A program made the position numbers and the translations under genes. Positions 1-6,225 of a DNA stretch of 6,225 nt are shown here, piece by piece. Within the stretch, counting starts at the first letter, position 1, and each line of letters opens with the position of its first letter. Under the pieces are notes generated by a model. It did no database searches. It had not been told where the DNA came from and saw only the letters and a program-made list of their open reading frames with translations. The DNA comes from Bacteroidota bacterium (lineage in GTDB: Bacteria > Bacteroidota > Bacteroidia > Chitinophagales > Chitinophagaceae), in NCBI GenBank assembly GCA_023386395.1, contig JAEWJV010000051.1, positions 1-6,225 on the forward strand. The letters run 5' to 3'.

Positions 1-239
1 ATCGTGAAGACCTGGCTAAGAAAGAGCAGGAAGAAATTGAAGTAATAGAAAAATTCATGCCCGCACAAATGAATGAAACAGAATTGAAAGATGCCTTAAA
101 GAAAATAATAGAACAGGCAGGCGCTTCTTCACCGGCTGATATGGGTAAAGTAATGGGTATTGCCACCAAACAGCTGGCGGGCCAGGCAGATGGCAAATCT
201 ATTTCTGCCGCCGTGAAAGAACTGCTGTCCAATAAATAA
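1..239 (+). CDS. yqeY: GatB/YqeY domain-containing protein, C-terminal part (5' end outside window)
   Basis: The reading frame is open from the first complete codon (position 3, Arg) to the TAA at 237-239, giving 78 residues. The family is usually about 150 residues, so roughly the N-terminal half lies upstream. A Met codon at 57 is internal, because the codons before it (REDLAKKEQEEIEVIEKF) match the conserved family segment that ends in a KF/KY-(M/L)-P-x-Q motif. Further family signatures follow: GASSPADMGKVMG and the GxADGKxIS...VKELL ending. YqeY proteins resemble the tRNA-binding tail domain of the GatB subunit of Glu/Asp-tRNA amidotransferase. They are presumed cytoplasmic RNA-associated proteins, but their exact role is not settled. 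The gene ends 84 nt before the CvpA-family gene. The family call is secure; the function is not. Confidence 0.95.
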   Translation, partial: REDLAKKEQEEIEVIEKFMPAQMNETELKDALKKIIEQAGASSPADMGKVMGIATKQLAGQADGKSISAAVKELLSNK

Positions 240-312
240 ATGCAGAATGCGTTATATAATAGCTGTTTCACTGCAATGATGATCTTTAAAAAACGAACAC
301 CCGCCGGGCGGT

Positions 313-317
313 GGAGG
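313..317 (+). promoter_or_regulatory. Shine-Dalgarno sequence of the CvpA-family gene
   Basis: GGAGG lies 6 nt before the ATG at 324 and supports that start. It stands out because no other complete gene here has a comparable purine box, and most Bacteroidota genes do without one. The bases just before it (301-314) can fold into a 5-bp GC-rich hairpin that would pair the first two G residues of the box. Any regulatory effect of that fold is only inferred. Confidence 0.6.
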
Positions 318-323
318 CTTTGA

Positions 324-860
324 ATGATAATAGATATATTTTTTTGCATATTGCTTGTGCTTGCCATTATTAAAGGGATGAGCCGCGGTTTTATAGTTGC
401 CGTGTTTTCGTTCTTTGCCATCATTATTGGTGTGGCTGCAGCCATGAAGCTTTCTTTTTTAATGTCCGCCTGGTTGCAGCAGTCATTTAATATAGGTGGA
501 AAATGGTTGCCTGTTCTTTCGTTTTTGCTGGTATTTTCCGGTGTGGTTATACTGGTGCGTTTAGTAGCTAATCTTATACAGGCGGCTGCAAAAGTGGCTA
601 TGCTGGGCTGGCTTAATAAATTGGGCGGTATTGTTTTATATCTTTTTATTTATCTTTTTGTTTACAGCATCCTTCTTTTTTATTTAACCAACATGAATAT
701 TATTAAAGAAGATGCAATTGCTTCATCCCATACCTATTCACTTGTAGAACCGTTTGGCCAAACGGCTATTGATGCAATGGGCGCCATCATACCTTTCTTT
801 AAAAATGTTTTCAGCCAGCTTTCAGATTTTTTTGAGTTAGTTGCACAAAACAAGGCTTAA
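324..860 (+). CDS. CvpA family integral membrane protein
   Basis: This is a 178-residue hydrophobic protein. Four membrane segments can be read at about residues 2-17, 22-42, 62-84 and 100-121. A short polar loop KGMSRGF (17-23) joins the first two and is typical of CvpA proteins, which carry a KGxxRGF-type turn there. The segment LGWLNKLGGIV before helix 4 also fits the family, and the tail from about 122 is mostly soluble. Its length matches Bacteroidota CvpA homologues. In Enterobacteria CvpA is needed for colicin V production and has been linked to envelope stress tolerance; its molecular activity is unknown. The ATG at 324 has a GGAGG six bases upstream. The gene sits 84 nt after the YqeY gene and 87 nt before the hydrolase, so co-transcription with either is uncertain. 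The family call is firm and the role is open. Confidence 0.9.
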   Translation: MIIDIFFCILLVLAIIKGMSRGFIVAVFSFFAIIIGVAAAMKLSFLMSAWLQQSFNIGGKWLPVLSFLLVFSGVVILVRLVANLIQAAAKVAMLGWLNKLGGIVLYLFIYLFVYSILLFYLTNMNIIKEDAIASSHTYSLVEPFGQTAIDAMGAIIPFFKNVFSQLSDFFELVAQNKA

Positions 861-917
861 TGCTTTCTTATAATTGGCTTATATAAAGGAAATTATATTT
901 ACTTTAGCAATATTAGA

Positions 918-925
918 TAGCTTTG
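918..925 (+). promoter_or_regulatory. Putative Bacteroidota promoter -7 element for the hydrolase-CBS pair
   Basis: TAGCTTTG matches the Bacteroidota consensus TAnnTTTG at every fixed position. It would place the transcription start near 932, about 16 nt before the hydrolase ATG. The -33 element is poor: only a T-run (TTTA) at 898-901, 16 nt upstream, so the call rests on the -7 box and its position. Confidence 0.5.
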
Positions 926-947
926 CAAGACCAGAATAAAATAAAGA

Positions 948-1727
948 ATGCAATACGAGGTTAAAAAACTGGATAAATTTAAATACGTTGAAGAAGGTGA
1001 GGGCGAGCCATTAATTTTATTGCACGGATTGTTTGGCGCTTTAAGTAATTACGAGCACTTAATATCCCATTTCAGGCAAACGCATAAAGTAATCGTGCCT
1101 ATGCTGCCCATGTTTGAGCTTGATTTGTTGCATACTTCTGTGAGTGGCTTTGCAAAGTATATTGATAAGTTTATTGAAAAAATGGACTATAAGAATTACC
1201 ACTTATTGGGTAATTCCCTGGGTGGCCATATAGCGCTGGTGCATATTCTTAAGCATCCGGAAAACGTGCAAACGCTTATTTTAACGGGCAGTTCAGGTTT
1301 ATATGAAAGTGGCATGGGCGATTCTTATCCGCGCCGCGGCGATTATGAATATATTAAAAAGAAAACAGAAGTTACTTTTTACGATCCTGCAACAGCCACA
1401 CCCGATCTGATTGATGAAGTGTATAAGATATGCAATAACCGTTTACAACTTATACGCATACTTGCGCTTGCAAAAAGTGCCATTCGCAATAACCTTGGTG
1501 AAGAACTTGGGCAAATAAAACAGCCAACTTTATTGGTATGGGGCAACCAGGATACGGTAACGCCGCCTTTTGTTGCACAAGAGTTTAACAAGCTTATTCC
1601 CAACAGTGAATTAAAGTTTATTGATAAATGCGGCCATGCGCCCATGATGGAACAGCCTGCTGAATTCAATGCAATACTCGAAGAATTTCTTACAAAGATT
1701 AAAAAGTCTGCTGCAACTTTAGCCTGA
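948..1727 (+). CDS. Alpha/beta hydrolase-fold protein
   Basis: The 259-residue protein has the canonical layout of the fold. An oxyanion-hole HG follows strand 3 (LLHGLFG, His26-Gly27). The nucleophile elbow is GNSLGG with Ser90. The acid is Asp202 in WGNQDTVTP and the base is His230 in KCGHAPMMEQP. The cap region lies at about residues 120-180. All catalytic positions are intact, so an active esterase, C-C hydrolase or related enzyme is expected. No signal peptide is visible, which suggests a cytoplasmic enzyme. The substrate cannot be read from sequence, and the superfamily also covers haloperoxidases and thioesterases. The only plausible start is the ATG at 948, since in-frame stops lie just upstream. 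The CBS-domain gene begins 37 nt after the stop on the same strand, which suggests a shared transcript from the promoter-like element at 918-925. Confidence 0.93.
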   Translation: MQYEVKKLDKFKYVEEGEGEPLILLHGLFGALSNYEHLISHFRQTHKVIVPMLPMFELDLLHTSVSGFAKYIDKFIEKMDYKNYHLLGNSLGGHIALVHILKHPENVQTLILTGSSGLYESGMGDSYPRRGDYEYIKKKTEVTFYDPATATPDLIDEVYKICNNRLQLIRILALAKSAIRNNLGEELGQIKQPTLLVWGNQDTVTPPFVAQEFNKLIPNSELKFIDKCGHAPMMEQPAEFNAILEEFLTKIKKSAATLA

Positions 1728-1764
1728 GGTTTTTTGTCTTTAATTAAATTGTCAGAATAGATTA

Positions 1765-2424
1765 ATGTTAGCATCGGAAATTATACAGCCATCAATACCG
1801 GTTTTGCATTATGATGATACGATCAACGACGCGATAGACCTGTTGCAGCAAAACAATATCGATCATCTTGCAGTTCTTAATAATGATAATTATGAAGGAT
1901 TGCTAAGCATGAACGAATTGCTATCAGCTGAAAATGCTGATATGGTTAGTGATCTTTCCGATAAATTTATACATATAAGTGTACAGCAGAGCCAGCATTT
2001 TCTTACTGCGCTCAAGGTTATTAATGAGGCCGGTATAACAGCCCTGCCGGTGCTTTCTCCAAACAAAGAATATATTGGCGTTGTAACACATTCCACACTC
2101 GTGCAAAACCTGGGTATGTTTTTAAATACTGATATACCCGGCGGCCTGTTTGTAATTGAAACTGAAAAACACAAATTTTCCATTGGAGAACTTTGCCGTC
2201 TGGTAGAAACAAATGACGCTTTTGTAACAGAGATAAATACTTATATTGAACATATTTCAGGGCAGCTTATTGTAACGTTTAAGATCAATAAAACCGAAGT
2301 TTCAGACATACTTGCGACCCTGCAGCGTTTTGATTATAATGTTCGTTATTATTTTGGCGAAGAGCTGTTTGAAAATGATCTCAGGGCAAACTACGACAAC
2401 CTTATGACTTACCTTAACGTATAG
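1765..2424 (+). CDS. CBS domain-pair protein with ACT-like C-terminal domain
   Basis: The protein has 219 residues. Two CBS repeats are visible. The first (about 1-55) has the pattern IPVLHYDDTINDAIDLL, then HLAVLNND and GLLSMNELL. The second (about 65-118) shows ALKVINEAGITALPVL and YIGVVTHSTLV. A CBS pair normally forms one Bateman module that binds adenosyl ligands such as AMP, ATP or SAM. Residues about 127-197 (GGLFVIE ... ITLATL-like helix ... FDYNVRYYFGEE) look like an ACT-type regulatory fold, as in AcuB-like CBS-ACT proteins; this part is assigned by general pattern and is less certain. There is no enzyme or membrane domain, so it is probably a free-standing cytoplasmic sensor or adaptor. 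It follows the hydrolase by 37 nt and lies upstream of the Omp85 and NAD kinase genes. The ligand and partner are unknown. Confidence 0.92.
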   Translation: MLASEIIQPSIPVLHYDDTINDAIDLLQQNNIDHLAVLNNDNYEGLLSMNELLSAENADMVSDLSDKFIHISVQQSQHFLTALKVINEAGITALPVLSPNKEYIGVVTHSTLVQNLGMFLNTDIPGGLFVIETEKHKFSIGELCRLVETNDAFVTEINTYIEHISGQLIVTFKINKTEVSDILATLQRFDYNVRYYFGEELFENDLRANYDNLMTYLNV

Positions 2425-2451
2425 TTTTATACTGTTATATACCTTGTTAAA

Positions 2452-2459
2452 TATTTTTG
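2452..2459 (+). promoter_or_regulatory. Putative Bacteroidota promoter -7 element for the Omp85 gene
   Basis: TATTTTTG is an exact match to TAnnTTTG in the 86-nt gap between the CBS and Omp85 genes. The start point would be near 2466, about 45 nt before the first ATG of the Omp85 gene. A T-run at 2425-2428 is the nearest -33-like sequence, at a long 23-nt spacing. The gap is AT-rich, so a chance match is possible. Confidence 0.4.
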
Positions 2460-2510
2460 CTTCTTAAATGCATCTTACCTGTATAGCCTATTTTTACCGC
2501 CTTACTATCT

Positions 2511-3980
2511 ATGCTTAATCTGCACATGAAGCCGTTGCGCATTTTATTAATATCTTTTTTTTGTTTTGTATTTGCGGCTGCGGTTAGTGCACAACAAACA
2601 GATTCATCCCGCCACATAATTACAGATTCGGTTATTAGTGATACCAGTGCAAAAAATCACCTGCCCGATACTTTGTTTATCGCTGGTATTTCAATCTATG
2701 GCAATAAAAAAACAAAGTCTTATATTATAGAGCGTGAGCTGCCTTTTCAGCAAGGCAGTTATGTGGCACTTGGCGATCTTAAAAAAGAACTTGAAACCGG
2801 CAGGCAGCAACTGGTTAATACAACTTTATTTACAGACGTTGCCGTATATGTTGAAAACAGTTACGGCCAGTTTGTTTTTATAACAGTTTTTGTAAAAGAG
2901 CGCTGGTATATTCTGCCGCTGCCTTACTTTAAATTTATAGATGCCAACTTTAACACCTGGTGGGTAACGTATAACCACTCATTAAAAAGAACAAATTATG
3001 GTATAAAGTTTTTGCATAATAATGTTTCGGGCAGAAATGATAAGCTTACCACATGGCTCATTACCGGTTACTCAAAACAGGTGGCTGTAAAATATGAACG
3101 GCCCTTTTTTGATAAGCAGTTAAAACAAGGCTATCAGTTTTTTGCGGGCTATAGCAACCAGGGCGATATCAATTATTCAACAGATAAAAGCAAGCAACAG
3201 TTCCTGCGGCCCGAGGATCGTTCTTCTATGCGTAAAACCTTAAAAATTGAGGGTAATTATATTTACAGGCCGGGCCTGCGGGTAAGGCATATTGTAAAGG
3301 CCGGATATATGTATGAGCAAATTGCCGATACTGTTTTTACACTCAACCCCAATTATTTTGGCAATGGGAAAAGCAAGGCGTCGTTTCCATATATAGGCTA
3401 TACTTTCAGATATAGTAACGCAGATTATAATTTTTATCCTACCAAAGGCCTCATTTCCGAAACAAGTATTCTGCATAAAGGTGTAACAAAAGATATGAAC
3501 CTTACGCAGCTCACTTCCATCAATACCTATACTATTCCTGTTTTGCCAAAAACGCAAATTCAGTTTAAGGAAGGCGGCATGCTTAATCTGCCATTTAACC
3601 AGCCTTTTTATAATAAAGGCATGTTTGGTTATTATGGAAATATTTTCATGCGGGGTTATGAATATTATGTAATTGATGGCGATGCCGGCATAACAGGAAG
3701 AGCCACTTTGCAGCAGCAATTATTAAGTTTTACAAAGAAACTTGGTATTGGGGCAAGAAGGGAAGACTATTCATTCAGGATATACGGAAAGCTGTTTGCA
3801 GATGCCGGTTATGTTTATAACCAACATCCGGGCAGCAGCATTCTAAACAATAAAATGCTGCATAGCTGGGGTGTGGGTATCGATTTTGTGGCGCCATATG
3901 ATGTGATCTTTAAATTTGATTACAGCTTTAATCAATTGGGTGAAAGCGGCATCTTTATTCATTTAAATACCGACTTTTAA
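2511..3980 (+). CDS. BamA/TamA (Omp85) superfamily outer-membrane protein, compact, one POTRA
   Basis: This 489-residue precursor starts with a signal peptide: basic start, hydrophobic stretch about 10-24, likely cleavage after SAQ near residue 28. A low-complexity linker follows to about 52. One POTRA-like module spans about 54-130, with strand (FIAGISIYGNKKT), helix YIIERELPFQ, helix LKKELETGRQQLVNTTLF and strands DVAVYVE and FITVFVKERW. The rest alternates like beta-strands to the end and closes with Phe (LNTDF). Barrel hallmarks are FYPTKG (308-313), the lid-loop (V/I)RG(F/Y)-type motif as MRGYE (380-384) and the FxDxG-type strand LFADAGYV (428-435). Omp85 proteins insert or translocate outer-membrane proteins. 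Full BamA has five POTRAs and about 800 residues, so this is a shorter paralogue, not the main BamA. The start is ambiguous: Met6 (2526) gives a cleaner signal peptide, and neither ATG has a Shine-Dalgarno box. It lies between the CBS and nadK genes. Confidence 0.9.
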   Translation: MLNLHMKPLRILLISFFCFVFAAAVSAQQTDSSRHIITDSVISDTSAKNHLPDTLFIAGISIYGNKKTKSYIIERELPFQQGSYVALGDLKKELETGRQQLVNTTLFTDVAVYVENSYGQFVFITVFVKERWYILPLPYFKFIDANFNTWWVTYNHSLKRTNYGIKFLHNNVSGRNDKLTTWLITGYSKQVAVKYERPFFDKQLKQGYQFFAGYSNQGDINYSTDKSKQQFLRPEDRSSMRKTLKIEGNYIYRPGLRVRHIVKAGYMYEQIADTVFTLNPNYFGNGKSKASFPYIGYTFRYSNADYNFYPTKGLISETSILHKGVTKDMNLTQLTSINTYTIPVLPKTQIQFKEGGMLNLPFNQPFYNKGMFGYYGNIFMRGYEYYVIDGDAGITGRATLQQQLLSFTKKLGIGARREDYSFRIYGKLFADAGYVYNQHPGSSILNNKMLHSWGVGIDFVAPYDVIFKFDYSFNQLGESGIFIHLNTDF

Positions 3981-4071
3981 TCTATAAGGGCTGCGTTTAC
4001 ATATTAGCTATTACCTTTAACCTTCAAACTGATATTTGCTTTTGAGCAGGCAAATGCATAATACAATTTAA

Positions 4072-4944
4072 ATGAAAGTAGCTATTTACAGCCGCGGTAA
4101 TGGCCAGGAACTGAAAGAAGAACTGGAAGAACTTGTACTGAGGCTTACTTCCAATAATATTGAAGTGTTGTTGCATTACGCACTGGCGGAACTTATAAAT
4201 CCGGTTGGCAATATATTAATTGATTTTTTTTCAAGCCACGAAGACCTGAACAGCACTGTTGATTTTTTAATTAGCCTTGGCGGTGATGGAACTATACTGG
4301 ATACGGTAACACTGGTTCGCAATAAAAACATTCCCATACTGGGCATTAATTACGGAAGGCTTGGCTTTCTGGCCGGCATCAGCAAGCATGAGCTTGGTTT
4401 AGCCGTAGATGCTTTGGTGAACAGGACTTTTGTTATTGATAAAAGAACGCTCATTCATTTGGATGCAGACAGGCAATTGTTTGCTGATGCGCCTTTTGCT
4501 TTAAATGAATTTTCTGTTCACAAGCGCGACATTTCGCCAATGATCAAGGTTAACACCTATTTAAATGGTGAATTTTTAAATACTTATTGGTGCGATGGCC
4601 TGATAGTAGCTACGCCTACCGGTTCAACCGGCTACAATATGAGCTGCAATGGCCCGATAGTTTTTCCCGAAGCAGGCAGTTTTATTATTACACCTGTAGC
4701 GCCCCACAACTTAAATGTGCGGCCCATTGTAATACCCGATTCTTATATCATTTCCTTTGAAGTGGAAAGCCGCAGCGACGAATTTATTTGCGCCATGGAT
4801 GCCCGCCGGGAAATTGTGTATAAAGATGTGCAGCTTGCCGTGCGGAAAGAAAAATTTTCCATTAACCTTGTACGGTTGAATGAAAATAATTTTCTTTCTA
4901 CATTGCATACCAAGCTCACCTGGGGGCTTGATAAAAGAAATTAA
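4072..4944 (+). CDS. nadK: NAD kinase
   Basis: NAD kinase phosphorylates NAD+ at the 2' hydroxyl of its adenosine ribose to give NADP+. It is an essential cytoplasmic enzyme. The 290-residue length is normal for the family. The signature GGDGT is at 70-74 with catalytic Asp72, followed by PILGINYGRLGFL (88-100). The NE motif (Asn145-Glu146), the glycine-rich segment GLIVATPTGSTGY (176-188) and the PVAPHNLNVRP block (208-218) are all intact. The ATG at 4072 opens directly onto the expected first strand (MKVAIYSRG). No Shine-Dalgarno box is visible. Imperfect -7 candidates (GATATTTG 4031-4038, TGCTTTTG 4037-4044) lie upstream, each one base off consensus. The PorG-family gene begins 69 nt downstream, and a weak hairpin overlaps the nadK stop. 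Confidence 0.97.
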   Translation: MKVAIYSRGNGQELKEELEELVLRLTSNNIEVLLHYALAELINPVGNILIDFFSSHEDLNSTVDFLISLGGDGTILDTVTLVRNKNIPILGINYGRLGFLAGISKHELGLAVDALVNRTFVIDKRTLIHLDADRQLFADAPFALNEFSVHKRDISPMIKVNTYLNGEFLNTYWCDGLIVATPTGSTGYNMSCNGPIVFPEAGSFIITPVAPHNLNVRPIVIPDSYIISFEVESRSDEFICAMDARREIVYKDVQLAVRKEKFSINLVRLNENNFLSTLHTKLTWGLDKRN

Positions 4945-4948
4945 GCCT
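4925..4948 (+). terminator. Weak candidate hairpin/terminator at the nadK stop codon
   Basis: GGCTTGAT (4925-4932) pairs with ATTAAGCC (4940-4947), giving 8 pairs with one G-U and a 7-nt loop. The right arm contains the TAA stop. The sequence after it (TTTATATTG) is T-rich but interrupted. It may only attenuate transcription into the next gene, or may have no effect. Confidence 0.3.
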
Positions 4949-5013
4949 TTATATTGCACCAATAACACAAGAAATAGTAATGTTTTGCGTTATACAATTA
5001 ATTTACAGCCAGC

Positions 5014-5886
5014 ATGAGGTTAAATAAACTTTGTCTTTTTATTATTTTGTTGTATTGCAGCAAAGGTTTTGGGCAATCGCAATTATATGATAGTTATAAA
5101 AACGAAGGAGAGTTTGGCATTGCTGTAGGCGCCGGCCATTATTTTGGCGATCTGAATACAAGGGCTGCGTTAAACCGCCCGAATTTTTCAGCAGGGGTAT
5201 ATTATGTAAAGCAATTCAATAATTATGTAGGTGTAAAACTGGCTGCGGATTATGCTTTTCTGGCTTACAGCGATGTATATAGCAAAAATGAAACGCAGCG
5301 GTTAAGAAACCTCAGCTTTAATACAAATGTTTGGGAAGCCTCCCTGAGCGGCTATTTTAATTTTTTCCGGTTTATACCGGGTGTTTCCGGTTATAAGTTT
5401 ACACCTTATCTTTCTTTGGGAGTGGGCGTTTTTTCCTACGATCCTTACGCTTACTTGCAAGGCACAAAATATTTCCTTCGCCCGCTGGGCACAGAAGGCC
5501 AGAATTTTGATTCGGGCAGAAAGCAGTATGGTACAATGGCTATGTGCATTCCGCTTACATTTGGGTTTAAGTACAGCATAAACGAAAATATGAATGTGTT
5601 TGCTGAAGTAGGCTACAGGTTTACGAACACAGATTACCTCGATGATGTGAGCGCCAGCTATGCGGGTCCGGAGGCTTTTATGATAACGCACGCTGATAAT
5701 ACCACCGAAGTGGATTACCCGGCCTATTATCTGCAGGACCGCAGCTATGAACTAGGCTCTTCTATCGGCGTAAAGGGCAGGCAACGCGGCAATAGTTCGC
5801 AGAAAGACGCTTATGTGATGTTTCATTTAGGCGTATCATTCAATATAAGCTCCTATAAATGCCCGACGCCCGGCTCTCCAAATTAA
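5014..5886 (+). CDS. porG: PorG-like outer-membrane beta-barrel (DUF6089 family), type IX secretion component
   Basis: The 290-residue precursor has a clear signal peptide (basic RLNK, hydrophobic 6-16, likely cleavage after Gly20, giving QSQ). The mature part starts with the family-typical segment EFGIAVGAGHYFGDLN (33-48). Alternating amphipathic strands rich in Tyr/Phe/Gly follow, for example FTPYLSLGVGVFSYDPYA and NMNVFAEVGYRFTNTDYLDDVS. The protein ends in a barrel strand, MFHLGVSFNISSYKCP. In Porphyromonas gingivalis, PorG (PG0189 from memory) is an outer-membrane barrel that associates with the PorK/PorN ring of the type IX secretion system. It is encoded directly before uppS, the arrangement seen here. 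Barrel and DUF6089-type identity are well supported. The T9SS role is inferred from family and synteny, since no other T9SS genes are in the window. The gene is 69 nt after nadK, and no convincing own promoter was found. Confidence 0.85.
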   Translation: MRLNKLCLFIILLYCSKGFGQSQLYDSYKNEGEFGIAVGAGHYFGDLNTRAALNRPNFSAGVYYVKQFNNYVGVKLAADYAFLAYSDVYSKNETQRLRNLSFNTNVWEASLSGYFNFFRFIPGVSGYKFTPYLSLGVGVFSYDPYAYLQGTKYFLRPLGTEGQNFDSGRKQYGTMAMCIPLTFGFKYSINENMNVFAEVGYRFTNTDYLDDVSASYAGPEAFMITHADNTTEVDYPAYYLQDRSYELGSSIGVKGRQRGNSSQKDAYVMFHLGVSFNISSYKCPTPGSPN

Positions 5887-5977
5887 ATCTAAGCCCGGCG
5901 GCAATAATTGCTACGTTATCATTTACATAAATTTCCTTTAAACAAGTGTAACTTTTTATGCCGGATGGCTTTTAGCT

Positions 5978-5994
5978 GGGTTGATATTCAACTC
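5978..5994 (+). terminator. Weak candidate hairpin between porG and uppS
   Basis: GTTGA-TAT-TCAAC (5980-5992) extends by a G-U and a G-C pair to a 7-bp stem with a 3-nt loop. A run of eight T residues follows, but only at 6011-6018, about 16 nt after the stem, so it is not a classic intrinsic terminator. The 196-nt gap otherwise holds AT-rich DNA and the uppS promoter-like site. Confidence 0.22.
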
Positions 5995-6057
5995 TAAAAA
6001 TAAATAGCATTTTTTTTAACAAAACAATTTACTTTCAACCCGCTTATTCTTATTTCT

Positions 6058-6065
6058 TAATTTTG
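6058..6065 (+). promoter_or_regulatory. Putative Bacteroidota promoter -7 element for uppS
   Basis: TAATTTTG is an exact match to TAnnTTTG. A -33-like TTTC lies at 6033-6036, 21 nt upstream, one base off the TTTG form. The start point would be near 6072, leaving a leader of only about 11 nt before the ATG at 6083. With the 196-nt gap, this suggests that uppS and the genes after it have their own promoter. Confidence 0.5.
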
Positions 6066-6082
6066 CGCCTGAGCTATTTATT

Positions 6083-6225
<143 letters not shown>

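Noticed and set aside
1715..1736. Possible terminator at the end of the hydrolase gene: AACTTT pairing with GAGGTT, then a T-run
   Set aside because: Two of six pairs are G-U and the stem lies over the stop codon. The next gene starts 37 nt later, so termination here is not convincing.
1379..1774. A 131-codon open frame on the minus strand across the hydrolase gene
   Set aside because: It lies antisense to a gene with a complete catalytic triad, shows no recognisable motif and has no promoter or ribosome site. It is a shadow frame.
2419..2432. Inverted repeat GTATA-GTTT-TATAC over the CBS gene stop
   Set aside because: It has only five mostly A-T pairs and no following T-run. Such repeats arise by chance in AT-rich gaps.
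2555..2562. A run of eight T residues in the signal-peptide codons of the Omp85 gene, resembling a phase-variation tract
   Set aside because: Similar T8 runs occur inside nadK (4224-4231) and in the porG-uppS gap (6011-6018). In AT-rich DNA with Phe-rich signal peptides this is expected, and there is no sign of a frame shift.
3240..3719. A 159-codon open frame on the minus strand within the Omp85 gene
   Set aside because: It is fully antisense to the barrel-coding region. Its Ile/His/Cys-rich product looks like a reverse reading of Tyr/Asn/Gly-rich strands, with no domain pattern.
5302..5691. Minus-strand and alternative-frame open frames inside the PorG-family gene
   Set aside because: Both lie wholly within a well-supported outer-membrane barrel gene and have no family features of their own.
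5901..5911. Palindrome GCAATAATTGC after porG
   Set aside because: Only four pairs can form around a minimal loop and there is no T-run. It is too short to call an operator or terminator.

Overview
The window looks like ordinary chromosomal DNA from a member of the Bacteroidota, most likely a Chitinophagaceae-like organism (the family is an inference). The evidence is: AT-rich intergenic DNA; mostly no Shine-Dalgarno sequences; three exact matches to the Bacteroidota -7 promoter element TAnnTTTG just upstream of genes; and a gene set typical of the phylum, including a PorG/DUF6089 barrel directly before uppS. All eight genes are on the + strand. Six are complete, and one is cut at each window edge.

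Layout: (1) 1-239, the 3' half of a GatB/YqeY-domain gene. (2) 324-860, a four-helix CvpA-family membrane protein. (3) 948-1727, an alpha/beta hydrolase with a full Ser-Asp-His triad, followed after 37 nt by (4) 1765-2424, a tandem-CBS protein with an ACT-like tail; these two probably form one transcript. (5) 2511-3980, a compact Omp85-superfamily outer-membrane protein that appears to have only one POTRA domain. (6) 4072-4944, NAD kinase. (7) 5014-5886, an outer-membrane beta-barrel of the DUF6089/PorG family, a type IX secretion component. (8) 6083-6225, the first 47 codons of uppS (isoprenyl transferase).

Functional theme: the right half is an envelope-biogenesis neighbourhood. It combines an Omp85 assembly/translocation protein, the T9SS-associated PorG barrel and UppS, which makes the lipid carrier for peptidoglycan and glycan export. 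NAD kinase and a CBS/ACT ligand-sensing protein sit beside them. In many Bacteroidota the block continues past uppS with BamA and Skp/OmpH genes, but those would lie outside this window. No RNA genes, mobile elements, CRISPR arrays or prophage remnants were seen, and no gap between genes exceeds 200 nt. I found no convincing new system. The items most worth a second look are the single-POTRA Omp85 protein, the PorG assignment and the CBS-ACT protein near nadK.
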